A stretch of 64,000 nucleotides of DNA. Source: an uncultured Muribaculaceae bacterium. Its GTDB lineage: Bacteria > Bacteroidota > Bacteroidia > Bacteroidales > Muribaculaceae. The notes below the pieces were generated by a model. It saw only the letters and a program-made list of their open reading frames with translations. It ran no database searches and was not told the origin of the DNA. Location of the stretch: positions 1-64,000 of the forward strand of contig CALUIB010000016.1 in the NCBI GenBank assembly GCA_944320595.1, read 5' to 3'. The first letter of the stretch is position 1. Each line of letters begins with the position of its first letter. The position numbers and the translations under genes are program-made. Shown one piece after another: positions 7,791-17,100 of the stretch.

Positions 7791-7828
7791 TGTGCCTACT
7801 CCCTTTATAGCGTTTCGGTTTCCTCTAT
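7791..7828 (-). repeat. Leader repeat, copy A (upstream of peptide gene)
   Basis: This 38-nt stretch is 35/38 identical to 8472-8509. On the minus strand it precedes the peptide ATG by about 21 bases, and copy B precedes the P-loop NTPase ATG by about 22 bases. It overlaps the end of the 60-codon ORF. Confidence 0.7.
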
Positions 7829-8007
7829 TTATTTTTGGAAATTTCATTTGCTTTAGCGAGCCGTTTTTTTGACACTTCAGACATCTTAATTTCATACAAT
7901 TGCCGCTTGAGCAACTGCAATCTGTCCTGCACAGTCATGCACGAAAAGTTGTTGTTTCCTTCTGTAGGCGCAAAAAACATCAACTCGTAAGCGTCGGTAT
8001 TATCCAT
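7825..8007 (-). CDS. Hypothetical 60-residue protein
   Basis: I do not recognise it. The product begins MDNTDAYELMFFAPTEGNN, has a single Cys, and a helical, charged middle and end (VQDRLQLLKRQLYEIKMSEV, KKRLAKANEISKNK). Its start overlaps the stop of the P-loop NTPase gene by 8 bp, which supports it as a translated gene of the same operon. It could be a second substrate peptide, an immunity or a chaperone factor; nothing in the sequence decides. Confidence 0.5.
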   Translation of the reverse strand: MDNTDAYELMFFAPTEGNNNFSCMTVQDRLQLLKRQLYEIKMSEVSKKRLAKANEISKNK

Positions 8008-8449
8008 TCTTAATCAACTCATTAACGAGCTTGATAATGACATCCATGTAATCACAATTGACCTTTTCCCATATTGGAGCAAGAATATCAGAAATATTTT
8101 CATTCTTTTTCTTATCTCCAACTTTGAGTTTACCAATCTCAATTACTTCATATCCCGGGTAGCCATTTCGCAGCTTGCTTGCCATTCTACTGCCGGGGTG
8201 AATTGCAATCAAGATGATAGAAGCACCCTTCTCGATGCCATTTTTTACATTATCCTCGACAGTTTCATTGTCATCTCCATCAGTACCACATGTAACCACC
8301 ACCTCTCCATCAAGTTCTCCGAAAGCATGTACATCACTTACACCTCTTCCTTCCTTTTGCAAGCCAAGAGCTTCCGCCACTTTCTTAAGTGTCGAGGACT
8401 TTCCTGCATCAGAAACACCCGAAAGCATTATGATATATTTCTTTTCCAT
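8000..8449 (-). CDS. P-loop NTPase of the RiPP-associated cluster
   Basis: A 149-residue protein with a Walker A motif near the N-terminus (LSGVSDAGKSSTLKKVA) and a hydrophobic strand SIILIAIHPGSRMASK that could carry Walker B functions. It resembles small nucleotide kinases or ATPases but lacks a diagnostic lid I can name. A truncated paralogue sits at 9359-9514. The start is preceded by leader repeat copy B. Its role beside a peptide cluster is unknown: regulation, peptide phosphorylation or immunity are possible. Confidence 0.65.
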   Translation of the reverse strand: MEKKYIIMLSGVSDAGKSSTLKKVAEALGLQKEGRGVSDVHAFGELDGEVVVTCGTDGDDNETVEDNVKNGIEKGASIILIAIHPGSRMASKLRNGYPGYEVIEIGKLKVGDKKKNENISDILAPIWEKVNCDYMDVIIKLVNELIKNG

Positions 8450-8471
8450 AACAATTTGCTTCTTAAATAAT

Positions 8472-8509
8472 TGTGCCTACTCACTTTATAGCGTTTCGGC
8501 CTCCTCTAT
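8472..8509 (-). repeat. Leader repeat, copy B (upstream of P-loop NTPase gene)
   Basis: The second copy of the 38-nt element at 7791-7828 (three mismatches). Here it also encodes the last residues (IEEAETL) and stop of the zinc-ribbon protein. Copy A keeps that codon pattern (IEETETL, stop) without the rest of the gene, so copy A looks like a duplicated 3' end plus leader. Confidence 0.7.
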
Positions 8510-8830
8510 ATCTCTTTTATGTCTATCACATTGATGGCCAAGCAGAATGCCATGCTTTATATCACTTCGCCCACTATGTATTCTACTTATAAACCCTCCG
8601 CAATATTCGCAACAAAAGTCACCATCCTCCGCCATATTAATGCCAAGGTTTAATCGATTCAATTGCTCACAACACTCGGGACACATCACATTGCTTATAC
8701 GTTCACAATCGGGACACACAGCATAATAGAAATCCATCTTACACGTGTATCTATGACCTTCGGCAGTGCAATCCTTTATCAATTCGTCGCCGCAAACGCT
8801 GCATTTATCGGGTATTTCGTAAAACTCCAT
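8486..8830 (-). CDS. Zinc-ribbon protein, copy 2
   Basis: A 114-residue protein with several Cys pairs (CSVC near the start, CPDC, CPEC, then FCCEYC) and a final GHQCDRHKRD. These look like two or three zinc-ribbon knuckles. It is clearly paralogous to the gene just upstream (shared EIPDKC.ICG, MDFYYAVCPDC..ISNVMCP and GHQCDRH). The 17 bases before the start codon are identical to those of the paralogue. Function unknown; protein- or nucleic-acid binding is likely from the fold. Confidence 0.65.
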   Translation of the reverse strand: MEFYEIPDKCSVCGDELIKDCTAEGHRYTCKMDFYYAVCPDCERISNVMCPECCEQLNRLNLGINMAEDGDFCCEYCGGFISRIHSGRSDIKHGILLGHQCDRHKRDIEEAETL

Positions 8831-8895
8831 AAGTAATCAATTTTAAGTTACAATTTTATCAAGCTGCCAAAATGGTTGGAACCCGCCGATTGCGG

Positions 8896-9261
8896 CTATT
8901 CGCCCCCTAATTTCCCATCGCCATCGTGTCTATGCCTATCACATTGATGACCATGCAGGAAACCATGCCTTACATCAGCCATTTTTATAAACCGTCCACA
9001 ATGTTCACAACAAGAAACACCTTCGAACACTGCGAAAACATCCCTTTTCTTATCTTCTTCATTCTTACTTTCCTTTTTCATCAACTCAGGCCAATAATCA
9101 TTCCAGCATTTGGGACACATCACATTGCTTATATTTTTACAATCAGGGCAAACGGCATAATAGAAATCCATGCCCTGCGCCCACTTGACCTTATCAGACG
9201 CATTATATATCAAATCCGTGCCGCAAATTCCGCACTTGTCTGGTATTTCAGAAAACTTCAC
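8896..9261 (-). CDS. Zinc-ribbon protein, copy 1 (GTG start)
   Basis: A 121-residue paralogue of the next gene, with the same Cys spacing (CGICG, CPDC, CPKC, CCEHC) and end GHQCDRHRHD. The start is GTG at 9261, fixed by alignment to the ATG of copy 2 and by the identical 17 bases before it. The middle holds an insertion rich in Lys, Glu and Asp that copy 2 lacks. Function unknown. Confidence 0.6.
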   Translation of the reverse strand: MKFSEIPDKCGICGTDLIYNASDKVKWAQGMDFYYAVCPDCKNISNVMCPKCWNDYWPELMKKESKNEEDKKRDVFAVFEGVSCCEHCGRFIKMADVRHGFLHGHQCDRHRHDGDGKLGGE

Positions 9262-9358
9262 AAGTAATCAATTTTAAGATTCAACAATGGTTTGAAGTAG
9301 TAGAAACGAAGCAGTTTTAATTTTCAAGTGTTTCCCGCCTCGCCGCTTAGACAAAACT

Positions 9359-9514
9359 TCAATCAACAGCCCACGACAGCTTCCCCGTGAAATCTTTACG
9401 TCGGCTGCAACTCCCCAGTAAACCGAGGCGTTCAGCCACCTTCCTCAGCGTTGACGATTTTCCGCAATTCTTGCCACCTTCGAGCGAGATGACATATTTA
9501 GGTCTTTTAATCAT
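9359..9514 (-). pseudogene. Truncated P-loop NTPase remnant
   Basis: From the ATG at 9514 the product reads MIKRPKYVISLEGGKNCGKS followed by STLRKVAERLGL, matching the N-terminus of the intact P-loop protein at 8000-8449 (GKSSTLKKVAEALGL). It then stops after 51 residues. The rest of the NTPase fold is absent, so this is probably a decayed duplicate left at the upstream edge of the cluster. A short functional peptide cannot be excluded. Confidence 0.55.
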
Positions 9515-9875
9515 AGCATTATTTGTTTTTAAATTATTCACAGTATGCGAGCTTTCAAATATTATCATGCAACTGCCAATCGGTGTGCATCTCAAATATT
9601 CCACTGGCAAATGTATAACAAATATTCAACATTTACCCCCCCCTGAGTTAATATTTGTTAACCGTAACCGCCGTCTTTGTTAATTTTACCAAATAAAAAC
9701 ATACGGCAGGCGAATGATTTGGTTGATTCAAATGGTTATGCGGAGAAATGATAGTATAAAGAATAAAAGGTTGTCATGCTATTACAACAAAGGACGCACG
9801 AGCCGTGCGTCCCTACGAACTGGTGCGGCACCATTTCGGCACCATCACACATTTATAATATACGAGCGTGGTTGC
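9515..9875. other. Gene-free stretch with a REP-like palindrome
   Basis: No convincing coding sequence. It is AT-rich on the left, with a run of eight C, and includes the palindrome GGACGCACG-agc-CGTGCGTCC at 9792-9812 near the end of the OPT transporter gene, where it could act as terminator. The palindrome resembles the GTAGAGACGCG family further right. Confidence 0.5.
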
Positions 9876-11846
9876 TTATTCTTCGGGCTTGGCACGGAAG
9901 CAGCTCCATGCGAGCCATATTATCAACAGGGCATAGAGTACTATGCCAAGAGATTGCAATGTGGTCTCGGTCATTGTGTGGCTGTATTCAAATCCAGCGA
10001 ATTTCACGCCTGCACTCACCACGCCCATCAATGCTCCGCCTGCGATGAAACCCGAGGCGAGCAATGTGCCACGGTCGAGGCGAGCCTTGTTGACAGCCTT
10101 GTCCTTAGAACGGGTGCTGACAAACCAGCTGATTGCACCGCCCACGAGGAGAGGGGTGTTGAGTTCGAGAGGAATGAACATACCAAGCGAGAATGCCAGT
10201 GCCGGCACGCCAAGCCAGTTGAGCAACACGGCAAATATTGCACCCACGATATAGAGCATCCACGGCGTTTCGCCGCCCATCATCAACGGGTCGATAACGG
10301 CAGCCATTGCATTGGCTTGGGGTGCAACGAGTGCGTCCTCGCCCACAAAGCCATACACCTTGTTGAGCAGCAGCATAACGCCGCCCACTGTGGCAGCCGA
10401 CACGAAAGTGCCGAGGAACTTCCACGTTTGCTGCTTGGCTGGTGTAGTGCCAATCCAATAACCGATTTTCATATCGGTGACCATGCCTCCAGCCATCGAC
10501 AGAGCCGTACACACCACGCCGCCTATGACCATCGAAGCCACAATGCCGGCGGGTCCCTCAAGTCCGATTGCAACAAAGATAGCCGATGCAATGATGAGTG
10601 TCATGAGCGTCATGCCCGACACTGGGTTGGTGCCGACTATCGCAATAGCGTTGGCTGCGACCGTGGTGAATAGGAATGCGATTACTGTCACCACGATAAA
10701 TGCTATCACCGTCTGGAACAGGTCGTGAATGACACCAAAGTAGAAGAATACTGCCGTCACAAGCAGGGCAGCGATGATGGCAAAGACAAGCACATTCATC
10801 GAGATGTCTTTCTGTGTGCGCACAATCTCTTTTGCGCTCACGTTCTTGCCCTTGAATTCCTTGCCAGCAAGCCCTATGGCATTCTTGATTATGGACCACG
10901 ACTTGACGATGCCTATGATGCCCGACATGGCAATGCCGCCGATGCCGATGTATCGAGCCTGGTCGGAGAAAATCTGTTCGGGTGCGAGCGAGGCGTATTC
11001 GGGGCTCATGCCGAGGAGCGGGATTATCACAAACCAGATGAATGCCGAACCTGCAAAGATGATGAAGCTATACTTCAACCCGACAATGTAGCCCAGGCCG
11101 AGCACGGCGGCTTGTGTGTTTATCTTGAACACCATCTTGGCATTGGTGGCAAGTTCGTTGCCCCAAGGGATAATCTTGGTCGAAAGCACGTCGCTCCACC
11201 AGCCGAATGTCGAAAGCAGGAAGTCATATACACCGCCGATAAGTCCAGCCATCACAAGCGGGCGAGCCTGGTTGCCGCTTTTCTCGCCCGAAATTAGCAC
11301 CTGAGTTGTGGCAGTTGCCTCGGGGAAGGGGAACTTGCCGTGCATGTCGGAGCAGAAATATTTGCGGAATGGGATGAAGAACAATATTCCAAGCACGCCG
11401 CCGAGCATCGAGCTAAGGAACACTTCAAGGAAGTTGACTGTGATTTCGGGATATTTGGCTTTGAGGATGTAAAGTGCCGGCAGGGTGAAAATGGCTCCAG
11501 CCACAACTATACCCGATGAGGCTCCTATCGACTGGATTATCACATTCTCGCCGAGCGCATTCTTGCGCTTCATCGCCGACGACAGTCCTACTGCAATGAT
11601 GGCGATGGGGATTGCCGCCTCGAACACTTGTCCAATCTTCAATCCAAGGTATGCCGCCGCTGCGCTGAATATTATCGCCAGTATCAGCCCCAACGATACG
11701 CTGTAAGGGGTGACTTCGGGATAATTCTTCTCGGGGCGCAGCACGGGCACATACTTTTCGCCCTCCTTCAGTTCGCGGAAGGCATTTTCGGGAATTTTTG
11801 CCTCCTCCTGCGGGGGATTTTGGTTCATTTCTTTGTCGTTTTGCAT
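9876..11846 (-). CDS. OPT-family oligopeptide transporter
   Basis: A 656-residue inner-membrane protein with about 15 hydrophobic segments after a hydrophilic 45-residue N-terminus. Matching family features are PYSVSLGLILAIIFSAAAAY, KYFCSDMHGKFPFPEATAT and GANPVSGMTLMT-like GTNPVSGMTLMTL, typical of the OPT superfamily of proton-coupled importers of peptides or metal chelates. The length is usual. Bacteroidales members are probably peptide importers; the substrate cannot be read here. It stands alone with a -7-like TACTTTTG (minus strand, 11889-11896) upstream. Confidence 0.9.
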   Translation of the reverse strand: MQNDKEMNQNPPQEEAKIPENAFRELKEGEKYVPVLRPEKNYPEVTPYSVSLGLILAIIFSAAAAYLGLKIGQVFEAAIPIAIIAVGLSSAMKRKNALGENVIIQSIGASSGIVVAGAIFTLPALYILKAKYPEITVNFLEVFLSSMLGGVLGILFFIPFRKYFCSDMHGKFPFPEATATTQVLISGEKSGNQARPLVMAGLIGGVYDFLLSTFGWWSDVLSTKIIPWGNELATNAKMVFKINTQAAVLGLGYIVGLKYSFIIFAGSAFIWFVIIPLLGMSPEYASLAPEQIFSDQARYIGIGGIAMSGIIGIVKSWSIIKNAIGLAGKEFKGKNVSAKEIVRTQKDISMNVLVFAIIAALLVTAVFFYFGVIHDLFQTVIAFIVVTVIAFLFTTVAANAIAIVGTNPVSGMTLMTLIIASAIFVAIGLEGPAGIVASMVIGGVVCTALSMAGGMVTDMKIGYWIGTTPAKQQTWKFLGTFVSAATVGGVMLLLNKVYGFVGEDALVAPQANAMAAVIDPLMMGGETPWMLYIVGAIFAVLLNWLGVPALAFSLGMFIPLELNTPLLVGGAISWFVSTRSKDKAVNKARLDRGTLLASGFIAGGALMGVVSAGVKFAGFEYSHTMTETTLQSLGIVLYALLIIWLAWSCFRAKPEE

Positions 11847-12018
11847 CTTATTTCTATGTAAAAATTACTTCATGCTCAATATCAACGGCAAAAGTAAGCA
11901 TTTTTATACAAATAATATCACGTTACAAGAATTTATGCCGTTCTTTCAAGGATTGCTTTAGCTTGAATGTGAGGAAATATGGGAATGTGTAGAATTTTTG
12001 GGCAGACGATGGGGCTTG

Positions 12019-12918
12019 TTACTCGCTGGCATAGCTGCGTGGAGAACATCCGACTGACTTCTTGAAGTATTTGCCGAAGAACGACGCGCTGGCAAAGTTG
12101 AGCTTGATGCTCACCTGTTGCACGTTGTATTTTCCGCTTTTCAGCAGTGCCTTGGCCTCAAGTATCACGTAGTCGCGTATCCACTCGCCGGCATATCGTC
12201 CGCTTGCCTGGAACACCACCCGCGAAAGGTATTTCGGGGTCATGCACATAAGTCCGGCGTAATACTGTATTTCGCGCTCTTGCTCGTAATGCTGTTGCAC
12301 GAGTTCTATGAAACGGTCGAAAAGCACGTGTGTGCGCTCTTCCGCCTCGGAGGGCTTGTCGAACTGCATTTGCGATATATTGTTGCAGGCGTTGCAAAAC
12401 AATACTTGCAGGTAGTTGGCAAGAGCGTTACGTGTGAACTTGTATTCCGCTTGTTCTATTTTCTTGCGCATTTGCTTGTATATGAGCAAGGTCTCCTCGG
12501 CCTCGTCGGGCGATAGGTGCAACAGCGGATTTTTACGCAGCAGCGAGGCGTATGCGAAATTCCCTATCTCATTCCCCAATGGCGCGGTAAAAGCCATTAG
12601 CACGAGTTTGCAGCCCGAAGATATTTCGAGGCATTCGCCTATCGAGCCGGCAAGCACTATCAGCAGGTCGCCGGCATGTAGTTCCAGTTCCATCAGGTCT
12701 TTGTTGATGCGCATTCCGCCCTCGACGCAAAAAATCATCATGCTGAAATTCAGTATGAAAGGATGATTGGGCTTTATGAACGACGAGGCCTCGGCCTTGT
12801 CGTAAGGATATGATAGGTTGTCGCCGACCATAAATTCATTGTCATACACGAGCGTGTTGCCCGTGTCGGGTAACATTGCGAGGTCTAATTGGGAAAATGC
12901 GTCCTTTTTATTGTCCAT
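12019..12918 (-). CDS. AraC-family regulator divergent from the RND efflux operon
   Basis: A 299-residue protein with a cupin-like N-terminal sensing domain (about residues 40-110) and a C-terminal double helix-turn-helix (MTPKYLSRVVFQASGRYAGE, then VSIKLNFASASFFGKYFKKS and GCSPRSYAS). It is divergent from the efflux operon with a 191-bp gap to the adaptor start, so it likely controls it. The AraC gene at 18852, after the operon, has a similar C-terminal half. Confidence 0.85.
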   Translation of the reverse strand: MDNKKDAFSQLDLAMLPDTGNTLVYDNEFMVGDNLSYPYDKAEASSFIKPNHPFILNFSMMIFCVEGGMRINKDLMELELHAGDLLIVLAGSIGECLEISSGCKLVLMAFTAPLGNEIGNFAYASLLRKNPLLHLSPDEAEETLLIYKQMRKKIEQAEYKFTRNALANYLQVLFCNACNNISQMQFDKPSEAEERTHVLFDRFIELVQQHYEQEREIQYYAGLMCMTPKYLSRVVFQASGRYAGEWIRDYVILEAKALLKSGKYNVQQVSIKLNFASASFFGKYFKKSVGCSPRSYASE

Positions 12919-13109
12919 GTTGCTTTGTCTGTTCCTTTTTTTGTGGCAAAATTAACCTTTAGGCCATTAAATCAAGCGTAAAAGTGGAATTTATTTCGGC
13001 AATTCATCTTATCGTCCATTTTATTGGCGCAATAGGACTTAGCGTTGTGGACTTTTTGTGGGAAATTTGCGGTCGAGAAAATACAAATTCAAAAAATACC
13101 ATATCAATC

Positions 13110-14180
13110 ATGAACAAAACAATCATTCCAATTATCGCACTTGGCTTGCTGCCGCTTGCCGCCTGCACGGGTGTGGAGAGTAGTCCACACAGGCACAGTG
13201 TGGCAGTAGTGCAGCCCAAGCCGGTTGCGGCTGAAGTTGGCAAGAATTTTTCGGGCCGTGTGGAAGAAGCCCGGGAAATAAACCTCGGGTTCAAGACTCC
13301 GGGGCAAATCGAGGAAATATGTGTAAAAGAGGGTGACTTCGTGAAACAGGGCGACTTGATTGCCCGGCTCGACGACGAGGATTACAGACTTGGCGTGGAG
13401 GCGCTGGAAGTGCAATACAACCAGCTTACCGACGAGATTGAGCGCATGAAACAGCTGCTGGCGGCGAAAAGCATCTCGGAGAATGATTACGAGAAAGCCG
13501 TGGCAGGCTGGAAACAACTGGGCGTGCAGCTGCAAGTGAACCGCAACAAGCTCGACTATACTCGCCTTGAAGCCCCGGCGAGCGGATATGTGCAGAATGT
13601 GAACTACGAGCCAGCCGAGATGGTCGATGCCGGGATGGCGGTGGTGACTTTGCTCGACACGCATAATATGGAAGTGGTGGTGGATATTCCCACCGAGGTG
13701 TACTTGCAACGCGGCCACATAACGGGCATAAGCTGCTATTCCTCGTCAACGGGCGATAGCGGAATGCCGATGAGGCTGCTCAGCATAACCCCGAAGGCCG
13801 ACGGCAACCAGCTTTACCGCATGAGGCTCGCGTTTGCCGATGCCGGTGCGGCGCGTCACTTGACCGCTGGTATGAACATCGAGGCGCAGTTCACCATAGC
13901 GGTTTCCGACACAGCCGGTGTCGCCGCCTGCACACTGCCAATGCACGCTGTTTTCAACGACGGTGGCCAAGATTTCGTGTGGGTGGTTGAGGCCGATTCG
14001 GCGGTGCGCAGGACGGCGGTGACGCTTGGCGGCATTGCCGATGGCAGCACCGTAGTAGTGACCGATGGCATATCTATTGGCGACCGTGTGGTGAGAGCCG
14101 GTGTGGAATACCTGCAAGACGACGAGAAAGTAAACATATTGCCGGCGCAGGCCGAAACCAACGTGGGCGACATATTGTAA
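13110..14180 (+). CDS. RND efflux periplasmic adaptor (membrane fusion lipoprotein)
   Basis: The start is placed at ATG 13110 (MNKTIIPIIALGLLPLAACT), giving a 356-residue lipoprotein with lipobox LAAC; a longer frame from 12984 would bury the signal. It has the adaptor layout: barrel-sandwich half (KNFSGRVEEAREINLGFKT, then KEGDFVKQGDLIARLDD), an alpha-hairpin (DEIERMKQLLAAKSISENDY), the second lipoyl half (LEAPASGYVQNVNYEPAEMV) and a beta-barrel end. It links the inner-membrane pump to the TolC channel. First gene of the operon, 9 bp before the pump gene. Confidence 0.9.
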   Translation: MNKTIIPIIALGLLPLAACTGVESSPHRHSVAVVQPKPVAAEVGKNFSGRVEEAREINLGFKTPGQIEEICVKEGDFVKQGDLIARLDDEDYRLGVEALEVQYNQLTDEIERMKQLLAAKSISENDYEKAVAGWKQLGVQLQVNRNKLDYTRLEAPASGYVQNVNYEPAEMVDAGMAVVTLLDTHNMEVVVDIPTEVYLQRGHITGISCYSSSTGDSGMPMRLLSITPKADGNQLYRMRLAFADAGAARHLTAGMNIEAQFTIAVSDTAGVAACTLPMHAVFNDGGQDFVWVVEADSAVRRTAVTLGGIADGSTVVVTDGISIGDRVVRAGVEYLQDDEKVNILPAQAETNVGDIL

Positions 14181-14189
14181 CATCACGGC

Positions 14190-17100
14190 ATGATGAAGAT
14201 AACAAGATTTTTCATTGAGCGGCCGACGCTGTTTTGGTCGCTTATGGTGGGGATAATCATTGCCGGGGTATTGGCGTTCGTGGAGATGCCCAAGCTCGAA
14301 GACCCGGCTGTCGCCACCAAGCAGGCAATGGTGGTGGCCATGTATCCTGGTGCCACTGCCCACGAGGTGGAACTTGAAGTGGCGCAGCTGCTCGAAGACG
14401 AGCTACGAAACCTCCCCGACGTAAAGAAAGTAAAGAGCGAGTGCCAGCCGGGCATGGCTACGATAACCGTGGAATTTAAGATGACCGTAATGATGTCGGA
14501 GCTGGAACAGCACTTCGACTTGCTGCGACGCAAGGTCGGCGATGCTGCGAGCCGCTTGCCGCAAGGCTGTTATGCACCGATGGTAATCGACGACATGATG
14601 GACGTGTATGGCATATTTTATGCCTTCTCGGGCGACGGCTATGAGTACCCCGAACTGAACAAATACGCGCGCAAGTTGCGCCGCGAATTGCTTGGGGTGA
14701 ACGGCGTGAAACGTGTGAACATAGTGGGTAACCGCGACGAGGTGATTAACATAGTGCTGCCCAAGGAGAAACTTTCGCGCAACGGGATAATCCCCACGCA
14801 GATAATGATGTCGCTGCAAAATGCCGACAAGAAAGTGGCCGCAGGCGACTATGCCGCAGACAGCGACCGCTTGCAGCTGCGTGTGGCCGACTGCGTGGAG
14901 GACGAGGAGGACATTGCCAACCTGTTGATAAGCACGATGGACGGCAAGCAGATACGCCTTGGCGACGTGGCCACCATAGAGCGTGCCTACTCCGAGCCGC
15001 AGCGTAACGGTTTCTTTGTCAACGGCAAGCCCGCGCTTGCCATTTGCATAGCCATGGAAAGCGATGCCATAGTGCCCGACGTGGGCAAGGCCGTGGACCA
15101 GCGGCTTGCGCAGGTGATGGCGACATTCCCCGTGGGCATGCACGCCGATAAGATATTCTTTCAGCCCGACAAGGTTGACGAGGCCATAAATTCATTCATG
15201 GTCAACCTGCTCGAATCGGTGGTGATAGTGATACTGGTGCTTATTTTCACCATGGGGCTGCGCAGCGGTTTCATCATAGGCTTCGGGCTTGTGCTCACCA
15301 TTGCCATTTCGTTCCCCATATTGCTGTGTTTCGGCACCACGTTGCAGCGCATTTCGCTCGGTGCGTTCATTGTGGCCATGGGTATGCTTGTGGATAATGC
15401 CATAGTGATAATGGACGGCATACTCATTGACAAAAAGCGCGGCTTGCCGCCCGACACTTACTTGTACCGCATAGGGCGCAACACTGCCATGCCGTTGCTC
15501 GGGGCAACGGTGATTGCGGCATCGACGTTCATAGGTGTTTACCTGTCGCCCGACTCGGCAGGGGAGTATGCCCACGACCTGTTCCTTGTGCTGTGCGTGA
15601 GCCTGCTTGCAAGCTGGGTGCTTGCACTTGTGCAGGTGCCTTTCTGTGCCAATGTGTGGCTGCCCCGCCACGAAAAGCCGAGCAAGGATGGCGTGATGAA
15701 TTCGCCCGTGCACCGTTTCATACGCCGCAGCATAAGTGTGCTTATCGAGTACAAGCGGCTCACCATTGCCACGGCATTCGTGGTGCTTGTGGCCTGCATA
15801 TTCGGTATGACGAAGGTGAAGAACCTGTTTTTCCCCGATTTCGACTACAAGCAATTCATAGTGGAGTATTACTTGCCGCAGCAGTCAAGCCCCGACCGCG
15901 TGAAACACGACTTGCTGGAGATGAGCGACCTGTTGCTCCAAAATCCTGCCGTGGAGCGTGTGGCGGCGAGCATGGGGTCGGCACCGGCGCATTACTGCCT
16001 TGTGAGGCCTATGTCGTCGGGCGGCGACTGCTATGGCGAGTTGATGGTCGATTGCAAGGACTATGCCACCGTGGTGGAGCAAATTCCGGGAATACGCCGC
16101 CAGTTGCGCCAGTTGTACCCCGATGCTTACATACGCATACGCAAATATAATTTCTCGATAGCCACCACGCACACTGTGGAGGTGGAATTTACTGGACCCG
16201 ACCCGGCAGTGCTGCGCGACCTTAGCCGCCAGGCTGAGGATATAATGCGCCGGTGCCAGTATGTCGATGCCTATTCGGTGCAGAACAACTGGAAACCGCG
16301 CGGCAAGGCGCTCGTGGCCGAGTATTCGCGTGAAGATGCCTTGCGCTCGGGCATAGAGCGCAGCGATGTGGCCAATGCGCTGCTTGCCGCCACCGACGGT
16401 ATGCCTGTAGGGGTGATAAACGACAACGAGCGCATGGTGCCAATAAACTTGATGGTGCGCAATGCCGATGGCTCGCGCATCGACAAGCTCGACGACATAC
16501 CGGTGTGGAGCATGATGAACATACGCTTTGGCGAGGACGAGGTAAAGGAATTGCTTGCCGCAGGTGGGAATGCGGCAAGCAAGCTGCAAGACGAGCTGTT
16601 CAGCTGTGTGCCGCTGAGCAATGTCACAAAGGGTATCTCGCTCGGCTGGGAAGAGGAGATGGTGCAGCGCATCAACGGCATTCGTGCCATCGAGGCCGAG
16701 TGCGACCCCAATCCCGACCTTGCCGATGCCACCCCGGCCAAGGTGGTGGAAAGCATCAAGGAAGAAATCGAGGCTATCCCGCTGCCCGACGGCTACACTT
16801 GCCGCTGGTCGGGCGAGCTCGACTTGCAGACCGATGCCACTGCCAATGTGCTACGGTACTTGCCGCTCACGTTCTTTGCCATATTGGGGATATTGTTGCT
16901 GCTGTTCAACAGTTGGCGCAAGGTGATACTTATTATTATATGTTTCCCGTTTGTGTTCTGCGGCATTACCCCGGCACTGCTCGCCTCGGGTACTCCGTTC
17001 ACGTTCATGGCCATCATTGGCATGATGGGGCTTATAGGCATGATGGTGAAGAATGCCATAGTGCTGGTGGATGAAATCAACCGCTTGCAGGTGGAGGAAC

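Noticed and set aside
9714-10673. 319-codon plus-strand frame after the RiPP region
   Set aside because: Most of it is antisense to the OPT transporter, and it is rich in His and Cys as shadows are.
12984-13109. Upstream extension of the efflux adaptor (42 residues)
   Set aside because: It would put a lipoprotein signal in the middle of the protein; ATG 13110 gives a normal signal and lipobox.
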